Origin: Bacteroidales bacterium
GTDB lineage: Bacteria; Bacteroidota; Bacteroidia; Bacteroidales; UBA932
Assembly (NCBI GenBank): GCA_017959005.1
Contig: JAGDBO010000021.1
Location: forward strand, 1-41,160
DNA length: 41,160 nt
Reading direction: 5' to 3'
In this document: piece after piece, positions 24,853-33,809 of the stretch
How the letters are laid out: every line of letters starts with the position of its first letter
Numbering within the stretch: the stretch's first letter is position 1
Notes under the pieces: generated by a model
What the model was told of the DNA's origin: nothing
The model's input: only the letters and a program-made list of their open reading frames with translations
The model's database searches: none
Translations under genes and position numbers: made by a program

Positions 24853-24923
24853 AGGTACCAAGCAGAATCGAACTGCTGTACGCGGTTTTGCAGACCGCTG
24901 CCTAGCCACTCGGCCATGGTACC
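24853..24923 (-). tRNA. trnC: tRNA-Cys (GCA)
   Basis: On the minus strand the acceptor arms GGTACCA (from 24923) and TGGTACC (24860 to 24854) pair over 7 bp. The anticodon stem GCGGT/ACCGC encloses a loop with anticodon GCA, and the T arm contains GTTCGATTC. The U discriminator at 24853 is that expected for cysteine tRNA. CCA is not encoded. The length is 71. Confidence 0.95.
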
Positions 24924-24954
24924 GTTTGGGAGTGCAAAGATATAAAAAAATCTC

Positions 24955-26145
24955 TTATTCTACATACAGCACCAATCCTTTAAGGTACTCACCCTCCGGA
25001 TGACATATATTCACCGGATGATCAGCAGGTTGGGTAAGGCGGTGAAGTATTCTTACCTTGCGGCGGCACTGAGCTGCGGCAGAGAAGACTGCAAGTGCAA
25101 AATCTATCTTGTCCACTACCTGTGAACAACTGAAGGTAAAGATAATACCGCCCGGAGCAACTTTCTCAATGGCCATAGCGTTGAGTTTACGGTAGGCTCT
25201 CAGGGCGTTAGGTTTTGCGCTCAGGTGCTTTGCAAATGCGGGAGGATCTACAATCATAAGTTGATATTTTCCCTTCTCTACATCCTTCAGGTAATCTATG
25301 GCGTCTGTACAGATGCTCTCCGTGTTCTTGGTAAAGCCGTTAAGTATCAGATTGTTGACGCAGGCATCTATTGCTGTCTGCGAGGAATCCACTGAGGTGC
25401 AGGAGAGAGCTCCGCCTTTTAGGGCATAAACGGAGAAGCCGCCCGTATAGCAGAAGAGGTTGAGAACCATCTTGCCTTCTGCATAGCGCTTTACAAGCTC
25501 TCGATTGTCTCTCTGGTCCAAAAAGAAACCGGTCTTCTGCCCCTTCTCCCAATCTACGTAGAACTTGCAGCCGTTCTCAACTACCTCATTTGTAGTGGGA
25601 TGTGACGGGTTCTTCTTATAGAGATAGTCATCATCTCCCTTAAAGGTACCTATCTGGGTAGATTTGGAATAGACTGCCGTAATCTTCTCTGAGAGAACCT
25701 CTTTCAAAGCCTCTGCTATCTCCGCTCTGCAGGCGTACATTCCGGCTGAGTGAGTCTGCATGACGGCGGTATCTTTATAGATGTCAACTATAAGGCCTGG
25801 AAGATAATCTCCCTCTCCGTGAACCAGGCGGAAACAATCTGTAGTCCCCTCTTTGAGTTGAGGTAACATCTTCTCTCTCAGAAGGTAAGCAGAGGTCAGT
25901 CTCTCTTTCCAGAACTCCCTGTCTATCTCCTCCTTTTTCCAGGTGAGCATCCTAACCATTATAGAACCCTCCTGGTAGTGTCCCCTTCCGAGGAAAGTTT
26001 TCTCCTTAGAGTAAACATCCACAACCTCTCCGTTCTGAGGATTGCCGGACGTCTTATCTACAGCTCCGGAAAAGACCCAGGGGTGGAACCTCAGAAGTGA
26101 CTGATCCTTACCCTTTTTCAGAAATATCTTCTTCTCTCCTCCCAT
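24955..26145 (-). CDS. rlmI: RlmI-like 23S rRNA (cytosine-5) methyltransferase
   Basis: The 396-residue protein has an N-terminal PUA domain (about 5-75, HPWVFSGAVDKTSG), a linker domain with QTGxFLDQRDNR, and a class I methyltransferase domain with VLNLFCYTGGFSVYA and the substrate motif DPPAFAKH, then FTFSCSQVVD near the end. This is the RlmI/YccW layout; RlmI makes m5C1962 in 23S rRNA. Exact target is inferred. It lies one base after the RNase D-like gene, the common pairing in Bacteroidota. Confidence 0.9.
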   Translation of the reverse strand: MGGEKKIFLKKGKDQSLLRFHPWVFSGAVDKTSGNPQNGEVVDVYSKEKTFLGRGHYQEGSIMVRMLTWKKEEIDREFWKERLTSAYLLREKMLPQLKEGTTDCFRLVHGEGDYLPGLIVDIYKDTAVMQTHSAGMYACRAEIAEALKEVLSEKITAVYSKSTQIGTFKGDDDYLYKKNPSHPTTNEVVENGCKFYVDWEKGQKTGFFLDQRDNRELVKRYAEGKMVLNLFCYTGGFSVYALKGGALSCTSVDSSQTAIDACVNNLILNGFTKNTESICTDAIDYLKDVEKGKYQLMIVDPPAFAKHLSAKPNALRAYRKLNAMAIEKVAPGGIIFTFSCSQVVDKIDFALAVFSAAAQCRRKVRILHRLTQPADHPVNICHPEGEYLKGLVLYVE

Positions 26146-26146
26146 A

Positions 26147-26728
26147 TCAGAAAGATAAAAGTTTTACATACATCTGACGGCAGACCCAGGCGTCTATTGC
26201 CGCATACTTCAGCTGTGCCGGGCTCAGGCGGGAGCTCTCCCAGTTGGAGAGTTGCTGGCTCTTGGAAACTCTGATTCCCAGAATGATAGCAGACATCTTG
26301 CGTACGCTCTTTTCCTCAATTCCAAACTTCTCCGCCATACTCTGCAAATCTGCAAATCCGTTGGGTGTAAAGTTGCGGTAACGGCGCAGTCCGTTAAGGT
26401 CATCCCTTACGGCCGCACCAACTTTTGTTACTGCCGGATTGGAGAGCAGAGAGGCCAGCCTCTGTGGTACGCCTATCATCTGCAAACGGAATATAAATGC
26501 CTTATCTTCAGAAGATAACTGCAGTATAGCCATACGGTTTTTAGGAGCCTTTGCTACAAAGCAAGGCTTGGTCTCGGTATCAAAACCAATAACCTTCTGG
26601 CTTGTTAAATAATCTATGGCTTTATTGAACTCCTCCCCTTCCGTCTCTATAACTTCAATCTCCCCGTTGAAATCCGCCAGCGGCAGCTTTTCTATCTGCT
26701 CTGTTGTAATGCTTTGGGCAAACTCCAT
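26147..26728 (-). CDS. RNase D-like 3'-5' exonuclease domain protein
   Basis: The 193-residue protein consists of a single DEDDy exonuclease domain: GFDTETKP (first Asp and Glu), AAVRDDLNGL (second Asp) and the YAAIDAWVCRQMY block (Tyr and last Asp). It lacks the HRDC domains of full RNase D. It should act on RNA or DNA 3' ends. It directly follows the racemase-like reading frame (no gap) and precedes the RlmI-like gene. Confidence 0.9.
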   Translation of the reverse strand: MEFAQSITTEQIEKLPLADFNGEIEVIETEGEEFNKAIDYLTSQKVIGFDTETKPCFVAKAPKNRMAILQLSSEDKAFIFRLQMIGVPQRLASLLSNPAVTKVGAAVRDDLNGLRRYRNFTPNGFADLQSMAEKFGIEEKSVRKMSAIILGIRVSKSQQLSNWESSRLSPAQLKYAAIDAWVCRQMYVKLLSF

Positions 26729-27568
26729 TTAGTCTAATTTATCTTTGATCTTTGAGAAAGTCCGAGGCACCAGAACCTCCAAACGGCGGAGATTATCCGG
26801 GTTCAGATTATGTCTGGAGAACGGAACTACAACCGTTGTAACCTCCTCTGTACCAATCTCTCTTCCATACTTAAAGTCATGCTTGAGTGCGCCGTTATCC
26901 TCCAGGTTGGAGTTGTCCACCCCGTATGACGGAACTGAGATGAAAGCATCTACGTTTCCGCGTCTTGTGCGCAGAGCCATCAAATGCTCCTCTCTCAGAA
27001 TCTTGCAGCACTCAAGTGCAGTGAACTTAGCAGGATCTATAAACGTAAAGTCATCTGAAATCAGAGGGGCGTAAACAAACTTGCCGTTTTTCTTGTACTC
27101 TCTGAGTTCTGTTATAACTTTCTTAATTGTATCCAGATAGAAAGGATAGTGGGTGCATCCCAGAATAATGCTCTTAAGAGGAGCCTGCTCCTTTGTGGCG
27201 CGGAGTCTCTCAAGAAGAGAAACTACGTGGAAACGAGCATAGTTTCCGGCTGAATTTAACTGGAAATCAATGTATTTACCATTTTCCTTCTTGTAAAGAA
27301 TTGCATTGTTTGAGAAGTCAAAATTGTATACATCCAACAGTTCCTCTTTAATATCGTCCTCTCCAGTTCCAAGGCGAGGTCCTCTGTATGAATCTCTTGG
27401 AGAAACAAGTGAAAGATCCACAAAGTCCTTCTCCAAATCCACCGCCTCAGCAAAACCTGCACCCGGCTGATTTACAACCTGTACGTAACCCTTGTAATCC
27501 TGAGCCTTCTGTACCTGACGTATGGTCCTCTCGTAAGCACCTGAAGCGATGGTTCCAATGGTTGCCAT
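26729..27568 (-). pseudogene. C-terminal half of a split Glu/Asp racemase-like lipoprotein
   Basis: This 279-residue frame starts MATIGTIASGAYERTI, which is the normal internal segment after the fold's first half, and contains the second catalytic cysteine motif GCTHYP (C138 here). It lacks any signal peptide. The first half is in another frame immediately upstream (27574-28233). Removing one TC unit from the (TC)4 tract at 27579-27586 joins the two without a stop, giving ...EAEILSVGVMATIGT..., as in intact family members. A separate start (ATG 27568, with GGAG two bases before it) may allow re-initiation, but a cytoplasmic half-enzyme would probably be inactive. Confidence 0.8.
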
Positions 27569-27573
27569 AACTC

Positions 27574-28233
27574 CTACTGAGAGAGAATCTCTGCTTCTGG
27601 AGTTTTAATATCGTCAAAGGTTGCATTAACTCCGGCATTAATAACTCCAATCACCTTAACCCCCGTCTTTGAGAGTTCCAGAAGTGTCTCTATATCCTTA
27701 AGACCATAGGCTGTGGCTGTGTTGCAGGCAATTACAATAATCTTGCACTTTGCCTTGTTACCCTTTGCAACCTTGTCTGAGGAGAGTTCATAATATTTGT
27801 CTGAGAGCAGGAAGAGGGCGTCTTTTACCGCCAACTCTCTAAGGTACATCTCTTTACCCTCTTTAGGATATGTTCCGTAAGGCATATTTGCCTGGTCTGC
27901 AAGATACTGGAAGTCCTCTCCGGAGAAATCCGGAATACCGTCAGATTTTATCTCACCGGAGATATTGTCCACATTATCTGAACCCAGAACGGCCTCCAAA
28001 ACTGTAAGTCCGCCTGTTCCGGAATCAAAGACTCCTATTGGAAGATAGGCCCTCTGATCAATTTTAGGGAATCTCTTAAAATCTGCGTACCAAATACTTG
28101 TGGAATCATTAAGTGCCTTCTCCATTATTGGAGTAACCTCTTTAGGTGTAGGTTGTTCCTTCTTGCAAGATGGCAGAATAGAGATAACTCCAAATGCTGC
28201 AAACGCTACCAATACGTTAATTTTCAGCTTCAT
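27574..28233 (-). pseudogene. N-terminal half of a split Glu/Asp racemase-like lipoprotein
   Basis: The 219-residue frame starts with a lipoprotein signal (lipobox ILPSC, Cys23), then has the glutamate racemase motifs GVFDSGTGGLTV (67-78) and IACNTATAYG (first catalytic cysteine, C170) and VIGVINAGV. It then ends at a TAG just after the (TC)4 tract instead of running on into the second half. The chosen start at 28233 places the signal peptide correctly; it lies four bases after purM. The intact protein would be an extracytoplasmic member of a family that normally makes D-glutamate in the cytoplasm, and the larger inserts compared with MurI suggest a different substrate (inference). Confidence 0.82.
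27579..27586 (-). repeat. (TC)4 tract at the frameshift of the racemase-like gene
   Basis: On the coding (minus) strand the sequence is ATTCTCTCTCAGTAG. Four TC units put a TAG in frame; three (or six) units restore one open frame over both halves. This is a short dinucleotide tract of the kind that can slip during replication. Confidence 0.85.
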
Positions 28234-28237
28234 ATCT

Positions 28238-29422
28238 TTAATAATTAAATTCACCGTAAACAGATTTGATAAGCAAAGATGCCTTCTGTGAAGAGCTCTT
28301 CTCCACATGTCCTATAACCTTTGCATTAATATCAAAACTCTTGGAAATATCTATAATAGACTGTGCATCAGCCTCCTCAACATAGAACTCCAGGCGGTGT
28401 CCCATATTGAACACCTTATACATCTCCCTCCACGGAGTCTTGCTCTCACTCTGAATTGTACGGAAGAGAACAGGAGCGTCAAACATGTTGTCCTTAACCA
28501 CCTTAACACCCTCCACAAAGTGCAGGACCTTGGTCTGTGCTCCGCCCGTGCAGTGTATCATACCGTCTATGCGGAAACGCATCTTCTCAAATATCTTCTT
28601 TACTACAGGAGCGTAAGTCCTTGTAGGAGAGAGTACAAGCTTGCCGTAGGTAAGACCGGTTTCCTTCTCAACCTCAGTAAGGCGCTTGCTTCCGCTGTAT
28701 ACCAGATTCTTAGGAACCGCTCCGTCAAAGGTCTCAGGGTAGAGGGAGGCCAGATAGTTGGCAAAAACATCGTGACGTGCACTGGTAAGCCCGTTGCTTC
28801 CCATTCCGCCATTGTAACTCTCCTCGTATGAAGCCTTTCCGTCTGAAGCCAGAGCAACAATCACATCCCCCGGTTTAATGCGGGCGTTGTCAATAACCTC
28901 GCTCTTTTTCACCCTTGCAAATACGGTTGTATCTGCTATTACGGTTCTTACCAAGTCTCCCACATCTGCCGTCTCTCCCCCCGTAGGGATAAGTTTTACA
29001 CCATATTCAGCCATCTTCTCCACAAAACGTGAAGCTCCTGATATCAAGCGCGCTATAACCTCTCCCGGGATAAGATTCTTATTTCTCCCGATGGTTGAAC
29101 TCATATAGATATTGTCTGTGATTCCCACACAGAGCAGATCATCCGTATTCATAACAATGGCATCCTGAGCAATACCGTTCCAGACGCTCATATCTCCCGT
29201 CTCCTTCCAGTAAGCGTAGGCCAGAGAGGATTTGGTTCCCGCTCCGTCTGCGTGCATAACGGCACACATACTCTCATCTGCCAAATCCGGCACTATCTTA
29301 CAGAAAGCCTTAGGAAAGAGGCCCTTATCCAAGTTCTTTATTGCATTGTGAACATCCTCTTTCTGAGAGGAGACACCTCTCAGAGCATATCTGTCCAAAC
29401 TATTGTTACTGCTATCTGCCAT
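28238..29422 (-). CDS. purM: Phosphoribosylformylglycinamidine cyclo-ligase (AIR synthetase)
   Basis: The 394-residue protein has PurM motifs: HADGAGTKSSLAY, NTDDLLCVG, PTGGETADVGD, GDVIVALASDGKASYE and MIHCTGGAQTKVL, ending with MGHRLEFYVEE. It closes the imidazole ring in purine synthesis. It is the longer Bacteroidota-type form. The start at 29422 (MADSSNN) is preferred to 29467 because a TACATTTG box lies at 29457 to 29450, downstream of the longer start. It leads the group purM, split racemase, exonuclease, RlmI-like. Confidence 0.93.
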   Translation of the reverse strand: MADSSNNSLDRYALRGVSSQKEDVHNAIKNLDKGLFPKAFCKIVPDLADESMCAVMHADGAGTKSSLAYAYWKETGDMSVWNGIAQDAIVMNTDDLLCVGITDNIYMSSTIGRNKNLIPGEVIARLISGASRFVEKMAEYGVKLIPTGGETADVGDLVRTVIADTTVFARVKKSEVIDNARIKPGDVIVALASDGKASYEESYNGGMGSNGLTSARHDVFANYLASLYPETFDGAVPKNLVYSGSKRLTEVEKETGLTYGKLVLSPTRTYAPVVKKIFEKMRFRIDGMIHCTGGAQTKVLHFVEGVKVVKDNMFDAPVLFRTIQSESKTPWREMYKVFNMGHRLEFYVEEADAQSIIDISKSFDINAKVIGHVEKSSSQKASLLIKSVYGEFNY

Positions 29423-29449
29423 TATTTTTACGCCTACCTTATCAAACGG

Positions 29450-29545
29450 CAAATGTAATAAAAACAAAGATTATATGCCATTTTTGAACAAAAGCGGGAT
29501 TTTATCAACAAAAATTATATTTTTTGAAAAATATACATATATTTG
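29450..29545. promoter_or_regulatory. Divergent promoter region of purM and glnN
   Basis: TACATTTG (29457 to 29450, minus) precedes purM by 27 bases. TATATTTG (29538-29545, plus) precedes glnN by 71 bases. The 194-base gap is very AT-rich. After the glnN box the 10-base sequence ataggtattt is repeated at 29566-29575 and 29586-29595, exactly 20 bases apart, inside the probable leader. Confidence 0.55.
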
Positions 29546-29616
29546 CACCATAAAAAGCAGAAAACATAGGTATTTTTTCAAAATAATAGGTATTTAACTT
29601 CCAAAAATCCCCAATT

Positions 29617-31818
29617 ATGAGTAACGTTCGTACCAGAGCCCTTGCAGAAAGCGCAATTCATGAGGCAAAACGCTTTTACACAGAAAACCGTCCCGTATCC
29701 GAGTACTTCGGAGTGAATGTCTTTGATCTTCCCAAGATGAAACTCTTCCTCTCAGAGGAGGCTTACAATGCTGTAGTGAGCGCAATTGAAAACAGCAGTA
29801 TGATAGACAGAAGCGTAGCAGACCAGATTGCGCTGGGTATGAAGAACTGGGCCGTAAAGATGGGTGCAACACACTACACCCACTGGTTCCAGCCTCTTAC
29901 GGATGCAACTGCAGAGAAGCACGAGTCTTTCTCAGACCCTGTAACCAGCACCGGCGGAGGTTCCTTTGAAAACTTCCGCGGAAAGACCCTCATTCAGCAG
30001 GAGCCTGATGCCTCAAGCTTCCCTAACGGAGGTCTTAGAAACACCTTTGAGGCAAGAGGTTACACCGCCTGGGACCCTACCTCACCGGCCTTCATAATTG
30101 GACAGACACTCTGTATACCTACTGTTTTTGTTGCCTACACCGGAGAATCTCTGGACCAGAAAACTCCTCACCTTAAATCTATTGCAGCAATAGACAAAGC
30201 TGCGGTTGCGGTCTGCAAGATGTTTGACAAGAACGTTAACAAGGTTGTTCCTCAACTGGGAATTGAGCAGGAGTACTTCCTTGTAGATGATGCACTCTAT
30301 AGTGCGAGACCGGATTTAATGGCCTGTGGCAGAACCCTTTTGGGACACACCGCCGCAAAAGACCAGCAGTTGGAGGATCACTATTTTGGAGCAATACCAA
30401 GCCGTGTAATGGCCTTTATGCAGGACTTTGAAACTGAAGCCTACAAACTGGGCGTTCACCTTAAGACCCGTCATAACGAGGTGGCTCCTAACCAGTTTGA
30501 ATTTGCACCGGTTTACGGTGAAGCCAATATCTCTTCAGATCAGAACCTTATGATGATGATCATTATGAAGGCTATTGCAGAGAAGCATCACCTTAAGGTT
30601 ATCTTCCATGAGAAACCGTTTGACGGAGTAAACGGCAGCGGCAAGCACTGCAACTGGTCACTGATAACGGATACCGGAGTCAATCTTCTCAAGCCGGGTA
30701 AGAACCCAAGAGCCAACCTGCAGTTCCTCTGCTTCTTCTCTGCCGTAATGAGGGGAGTATATGAGCATAACTACCTGCTTATGAGCACTGTGGCTTCACT
30801 TAACAATATGTACCGTCTTGGTGGCCATGAGGCTCCGCCTGCTGTTCTGAGTATCTTCATTGGAGAGACCCTTACCAAGTTGGTTGAGAGCATAGAGAAT
30901 ATGCCGGATGATGAACTCTCCTCAGTAACTGACAATGAGGTTAAGGTTCGCAGCAAACTCCACATTGTAAACCAGATACCGGAGATTCTGCCGGATAACA
31001 CTGACCGTAACCGTACCTCTCCGTTTGCCTTTACCGGTAACAGATTTGAGTTCAGAGCGGTAGGTTCATCTGCCAATGTCGCTTCATCTATATTTGTTCT
31101 CAACACCATTGTGGCTGAGCAGCTTATAAGATTCAAGAATCTTGTTACAGAAGATATGGATAAGGGAATGAAGGAGACCAAGGCTATGATGAAGGTTATA
31201 CGCCAGTTCCTTAAGGAGAGCAGAAACATACGCTTTGAGGGTAACGGTTACAGTGAGGCCTGGAGAAAGGAGGCCAAGAAGAGAGGATTGGAGAGCATAA
31301 GCGTTCCTGCCGCATTCAAGGAGTTTACAGATAAGAAGAACCTCAAACTCTTTGAGGATTTGCAGATTATGAGCCCAAGAGAGGCCACTGCAAGATATGA
31401 GGTTTTAAATGAAATTTACGTTAAGAAACTGCAGATTGAGGCCAGAGTATTGGGAGACCTTGTTACCAACCACGTAATACCTACTGCAATTACCTTCCAG
31501 AACTCTCTCATTAAGAACGTTGAGGGTATAAAGGAGCTCTTCCCTCAGAAGTACAAGGAGATGAGCGCAATGCAGATGAATCTGATTGAGAAGATATCTG
31601 GATACATTAATACCCTACACGCTGAAGTTCACAACCTTGTAGAGGCAAGAAAGGTTGCAAACAAGATTACAGACATTCCTAAGAAGGCAAAGGCTTACTC
31701 AGAGACAGTTGCACCATATATGGAGACCATCAGAGAGAGTGCGGACAAACTTGAGATGGTTATTGATGACGAACTCTGGCCACTGCCTAAATACCGTGAG
31801 CTCCAATCATTCAGATAG
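29617..31818 (+). CDS. glnN: Glutamine synthetase type III
   Basis: The 733-residue protein has the type III length and motifs: GGGSFENFRGKTLIQ, IGIEQEYFLVD-type segment, RHNEVAPNQFEFAPVY, GVNGSGKHCNWSL, GGHEAPPAVLSIFIG, NRTSPFAFTGNRFEFRAVGSS and a helical C-terminal region. It makes glutamine from glutamate and ammonia and works as a dodecamer. A 71-base leader with a repeated decamer precedes it, and a bidirectional terminator follows. Confidence 0.96.
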   Translation: MSNVRTRALAESAIHEAKRFYTENRPVSEYFGVNVFDLPKMKLFLSEEAYNAVVSAIENSSMIDRSVADQIALGMKNWAVKMGATHYTHWFQPLTDATAEKHESFSDPVTSTGGGSFENFRGKTLIQQEPDASSFPNGGLRNTFEARGYTAWDPTSPAFIIGQTLCIPTVFVAYTGESLDQKTPHLKSIAAIDKAAVAVCKMFDKNVNKVVPQLGIEQEYFLVDDALYSARPDLMACGRTLLGHTAAKDQQLEDHYFGAIPSRVMAFMQDFETEAYKLGVHLKTRHNEVAPNQFEFAPVYGEANISSDQNLMMMIIMKAIAEKHHLKVIFHEKPFDGVNGSGKHCNWSLITDTGVNLLKPGKNPRANLQFLCFFSAVMRGVYEHNYLLMSTVASLNNMYRLGGHEAPPAVLSIFIGETLTKLVESIENMPDDELSSVTDNEVKVRSKLHIVNQIPEILPDNTDRNRTSPFAFTGNRFEFRAVGSSANVASSIFVLNTIVAEQLIRFKNLVTEDMDKGMKETKAMMKVIRQFLKESRNIRFEGNGYSEAWRKEAKKRGLESISVPAAFKEFTDKKNLKLFEDLQIMSPREATARYEVLNEIYVKKLQIEARVLGDLVTNHVIPTAITFQNSLIKNVEGIKELFPQKYKEMSAMQMNLIEKISGYINTLHAEVHNLVEARKVANKITDIPKKAKAYSETVAPYMETIRESADKLEMVIDDELWPLPKYRELQSFR

Positions 31819-31836
31819 TTCTGAAGTTCCACTAAA

Positions 31837-31866
31837 AAAGCCGGCCCACTTGGACCGGCTTTCATT
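31837..31866. terminator. Bidirectional terminator between glnN and the 31885 lipoprotein gene
   Basis: Stem aaagccgg (31837-31844)/ccggcttt (31855-31862), with one C/A mismatch then two more pairs around an actt loop. On the plus strand it is followed by cattttc; on the minus strand by six T, so it should serve the leftward gene better. Confidence 0.85.
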
Positions 31867-31884
31867 TTCATTGTAAGGCTGTGA

Positions 31885-32538
31885 TTATTCGCAGGTAAGA
31901 ACAATCTTGCTCATCTCTGAGAGTTTCTCCCAGCTCTTGTCGTTGAATTTGAGATCTTTGTCAATCACAATCTCAGTTCCCTTAACAACAACGTTGTTCT
32001 CGTTAGCAAGCTTTGCAAGATCAAAGTTACCTACTGCTTTGTTCTCATAACCTTCAACAGGGTTACCCTCTTTGTCAAGAACTGTGCACTTTACGTTGAT
32101 GAACTTCTTGCCCTGGTTTGCCTCTGCATTGAGGTCACAGTCAGCAGCAAGAGCAACCTTACCCTTTGTAGTAAAGGTTACAAAGTCATTGAAAGGAGTA
32201 ACCTTCTCAATTGCCATAGGAGCAACAATGGTAATAGCTGTAGTACCCTCAGCAAGCTCTGTAGGAAGCTCATTACCAATTACGCCAGGAGCTGCCTTAT
32301 CTACATTCTCCTTAAAATCGCTGGCAAGTTTTGCACCCTTTGAGATGAGTTTAGCCATATCGCCGAGACTCTTCATATTCTCAGCATCTTTCTTCAGCTT
32401 TTCACCCTCATCCATCAGATTTTTAACGAGTGAAGGAATCTTTCCAAAAGGATTACCTTTTGCACCTTTGTCTCCGCCGCAGGAAACCATGAACGCTGCG
32501 AACATTGCGCAGAGAACAATAATGGATAGTTTTTTCAT
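31885..32538 (-). CDS. Lipoprotein of unknown function
   Basis: The 217-residue protein has a lipoprotein signal (lipobox FMVSC, Cys20) followed by a Gly/Lys-rich stretch, a helical, possibly coiled segment (about 35-85, rich in Lys/Asp/Glu) and a beta-rich half (about 95-217). I recognise no family. It is a monocistronic gene ending at the shared terminator, 31 bases downstream of the aminotransferase gene. Confidence 0.75.
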   Translation of the reverse strand: MKKLSIIVLCAMFAAFMVSCGGDKGAKGNPFGKIPSLVKNLMDEGEKLKKDAENMKSLGDMAKLISKGAKLASDFKENVDKAAPGVIGNELPTELAEGTTAITIVAPMAIEKVTPFNDFVTFTTKGKVALAADCDLNAEANQGKKFINVKCTVLDKEGNPVEGYENKAVGNFDLAKLANENNVVVKGTEIVIDKDLKFNDKSWEKLSEMSKIVLTCE

Positions 32539-32569
32539 AGATGATTTTTTAAGTGGTTAATAACTTAAT

Positions 32570-33766
32570 TTACTTTCTTCCAGGGTAAACCTTAAGGCCT
32601 TCCTCAAGGCACTTGATTGCATGCTCAATATCTTCAACCTTAAGTACGTATGCAAGTCTTACCTCATCAGTTCCCCTACCCGGAGTTGCATAGAATCCGG
32701 CAGCAGGAGCAACCATAGTAGTCTCACCGTTGTAGTTGAACTCCTCAAGCATCCACTTTGCAAACTTCTCTGCGTCATCTACAGGGAGGCGTGCAATGGT
32801 GTAGAATGCACCCATCGGTTTTGGAGTGTAAACTCCAGGAATCTTGTTGAGAAGATCTATCATCACATCTCTTCTGTGAATGTACTCAGCCTTAACAGCT
32901 GCAAAGTACTCTTTTGGAGTATCCAATGCTGCCTCAGCTGCAATCTGCTCAACTACAGGAGAACAGAGACGGCTCTGAGCAAACTTCAGAAGTGCTGCCA
33001 TAACCTCTTTGTTCTTAGATACTATACAACCAATACGTGCGCCGCACATACTGTATCTCTTTGAAACTGAGTCCAAAAGCATAACATTCTGCTCAAGACC
33101 CTCAAGCTGCATAGCAGAGAAGTGAGGAACGTCTGAGTAGCAGAACTCACGGTAAACCTCGTCTGAAAGGAGGTATATATCATGCTTCTTAACTATCTCA
33201 CCAAGTTTCTGGAGTGACTCTTTTGAGTAGAGAGTACCTGTAGGGTTACCAGGGTTGCAGATAAGGATAGCCTTTGTCTTTGGAGTGATGTACTTATCAA
33301 ACTCCTCAATCGGAGGAACTTGGAAGCCGTCATCTATCTTTGTTGAGATAGGAACAAGGGTAACGCCGTTCTGAACTGCAAATGCTCTGTAGTTGGTGTA
33401 GAAAGGCTCCATTACAACCACCTCGTCACCAGGGTTGCAGATAACGCTCATTGCAAAGAGTACGGACTCACTGCCTGATGTTGTAACAATTACATCCTTG
33501 TAGTCTACGTTGATACCAAGCTTGTTGTAATATCCTGCAAGACCCTTGCGGTAAGACTCTATACCAGCGGAGTTAGAGTAAGCCAGGTTGTTCAGATGAA
33601 TGTTTCTGATAGCCTCCATAACGCACTCAGGTGAGTCAATATCAGGCTGGCCGATGTTAAGATGAAAAACCTTCACTCCTCTCTTCTTTGCATCGTCTGC
33701 AAAAGGAACGAGCTTACGGATAGGAGAAGCCGGAAGGTCTATTGCTTTCTTAGAAAGAGTTAACAT
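32570..33766 (-). CDS. Pyridoxal-phosphate-dependent aminotransferase (class I/II)
   Basis: The 398-residue protein has the fold-type I aminotransferase features: IGQPDIDSPE near the N-terminus, ICNPGNPTGTLYS, LLSDEVYREF, and the PLP lysine in DSVSKRYSMCGARIG (SxSKxxS-type). It is close to aspartate aminotransferase-like enzymes of Bacteroidota. The amino acid substrate cannot be fixed from sequence alone. Confidence 0.92.
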   Translation of the reverse strand: MLTLSKKAIDLPASPIRKLVPFADDAKKRGVKVFHLNIGQPDIDSPECVMEAIRNIHLNNLAYSNSAGIESYRKGLAGYYNKLGINVDYKDVIVTTSGSESVLFAMSVICNPGDEVVVMEPFYTNYRAFAVQNGVTLVPISTKIDDGFQVPPIEEFDKYITPKTKAILICNPGNPTGTLYSKESLQKLGEIVKKHDIYLLSDEVYREFCYSDVPHFSAMQLEGLEQNVMLLDSVSKRYSMCGARIGCIVSKNKEVMAALLKFAQSRLCSPVVEQIAAEAALDTPKEYFAAVKAEYIHRRDVMIDLLNKIPGVYTPKPMGAFYTIARLPVDDAEKFAKWMLEEFNYNGETTMVAPAAGFYATPGRGTDEVRLAYVLKVEDIEHAIKCLEEGLKVYPGRK

Positions 33767-33809
33767 AACAAATTGAATATTAGATTTATAAGTATTAGTT
33801 CATTAATTT

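Noticed and set aside
27560-27590. Programmed ribosomal frameshift in the racemase-like gene
   Set aside because: There is no X XXY YYZ slippery heptamer or following strong structure; the (TC)4 tract is a simpler explanation.
29546-29616. Riboswitch in the glnN leader
   Set aside because: At 71 bases and very AT-rich it shows no stable structured core or terminator-like stem.
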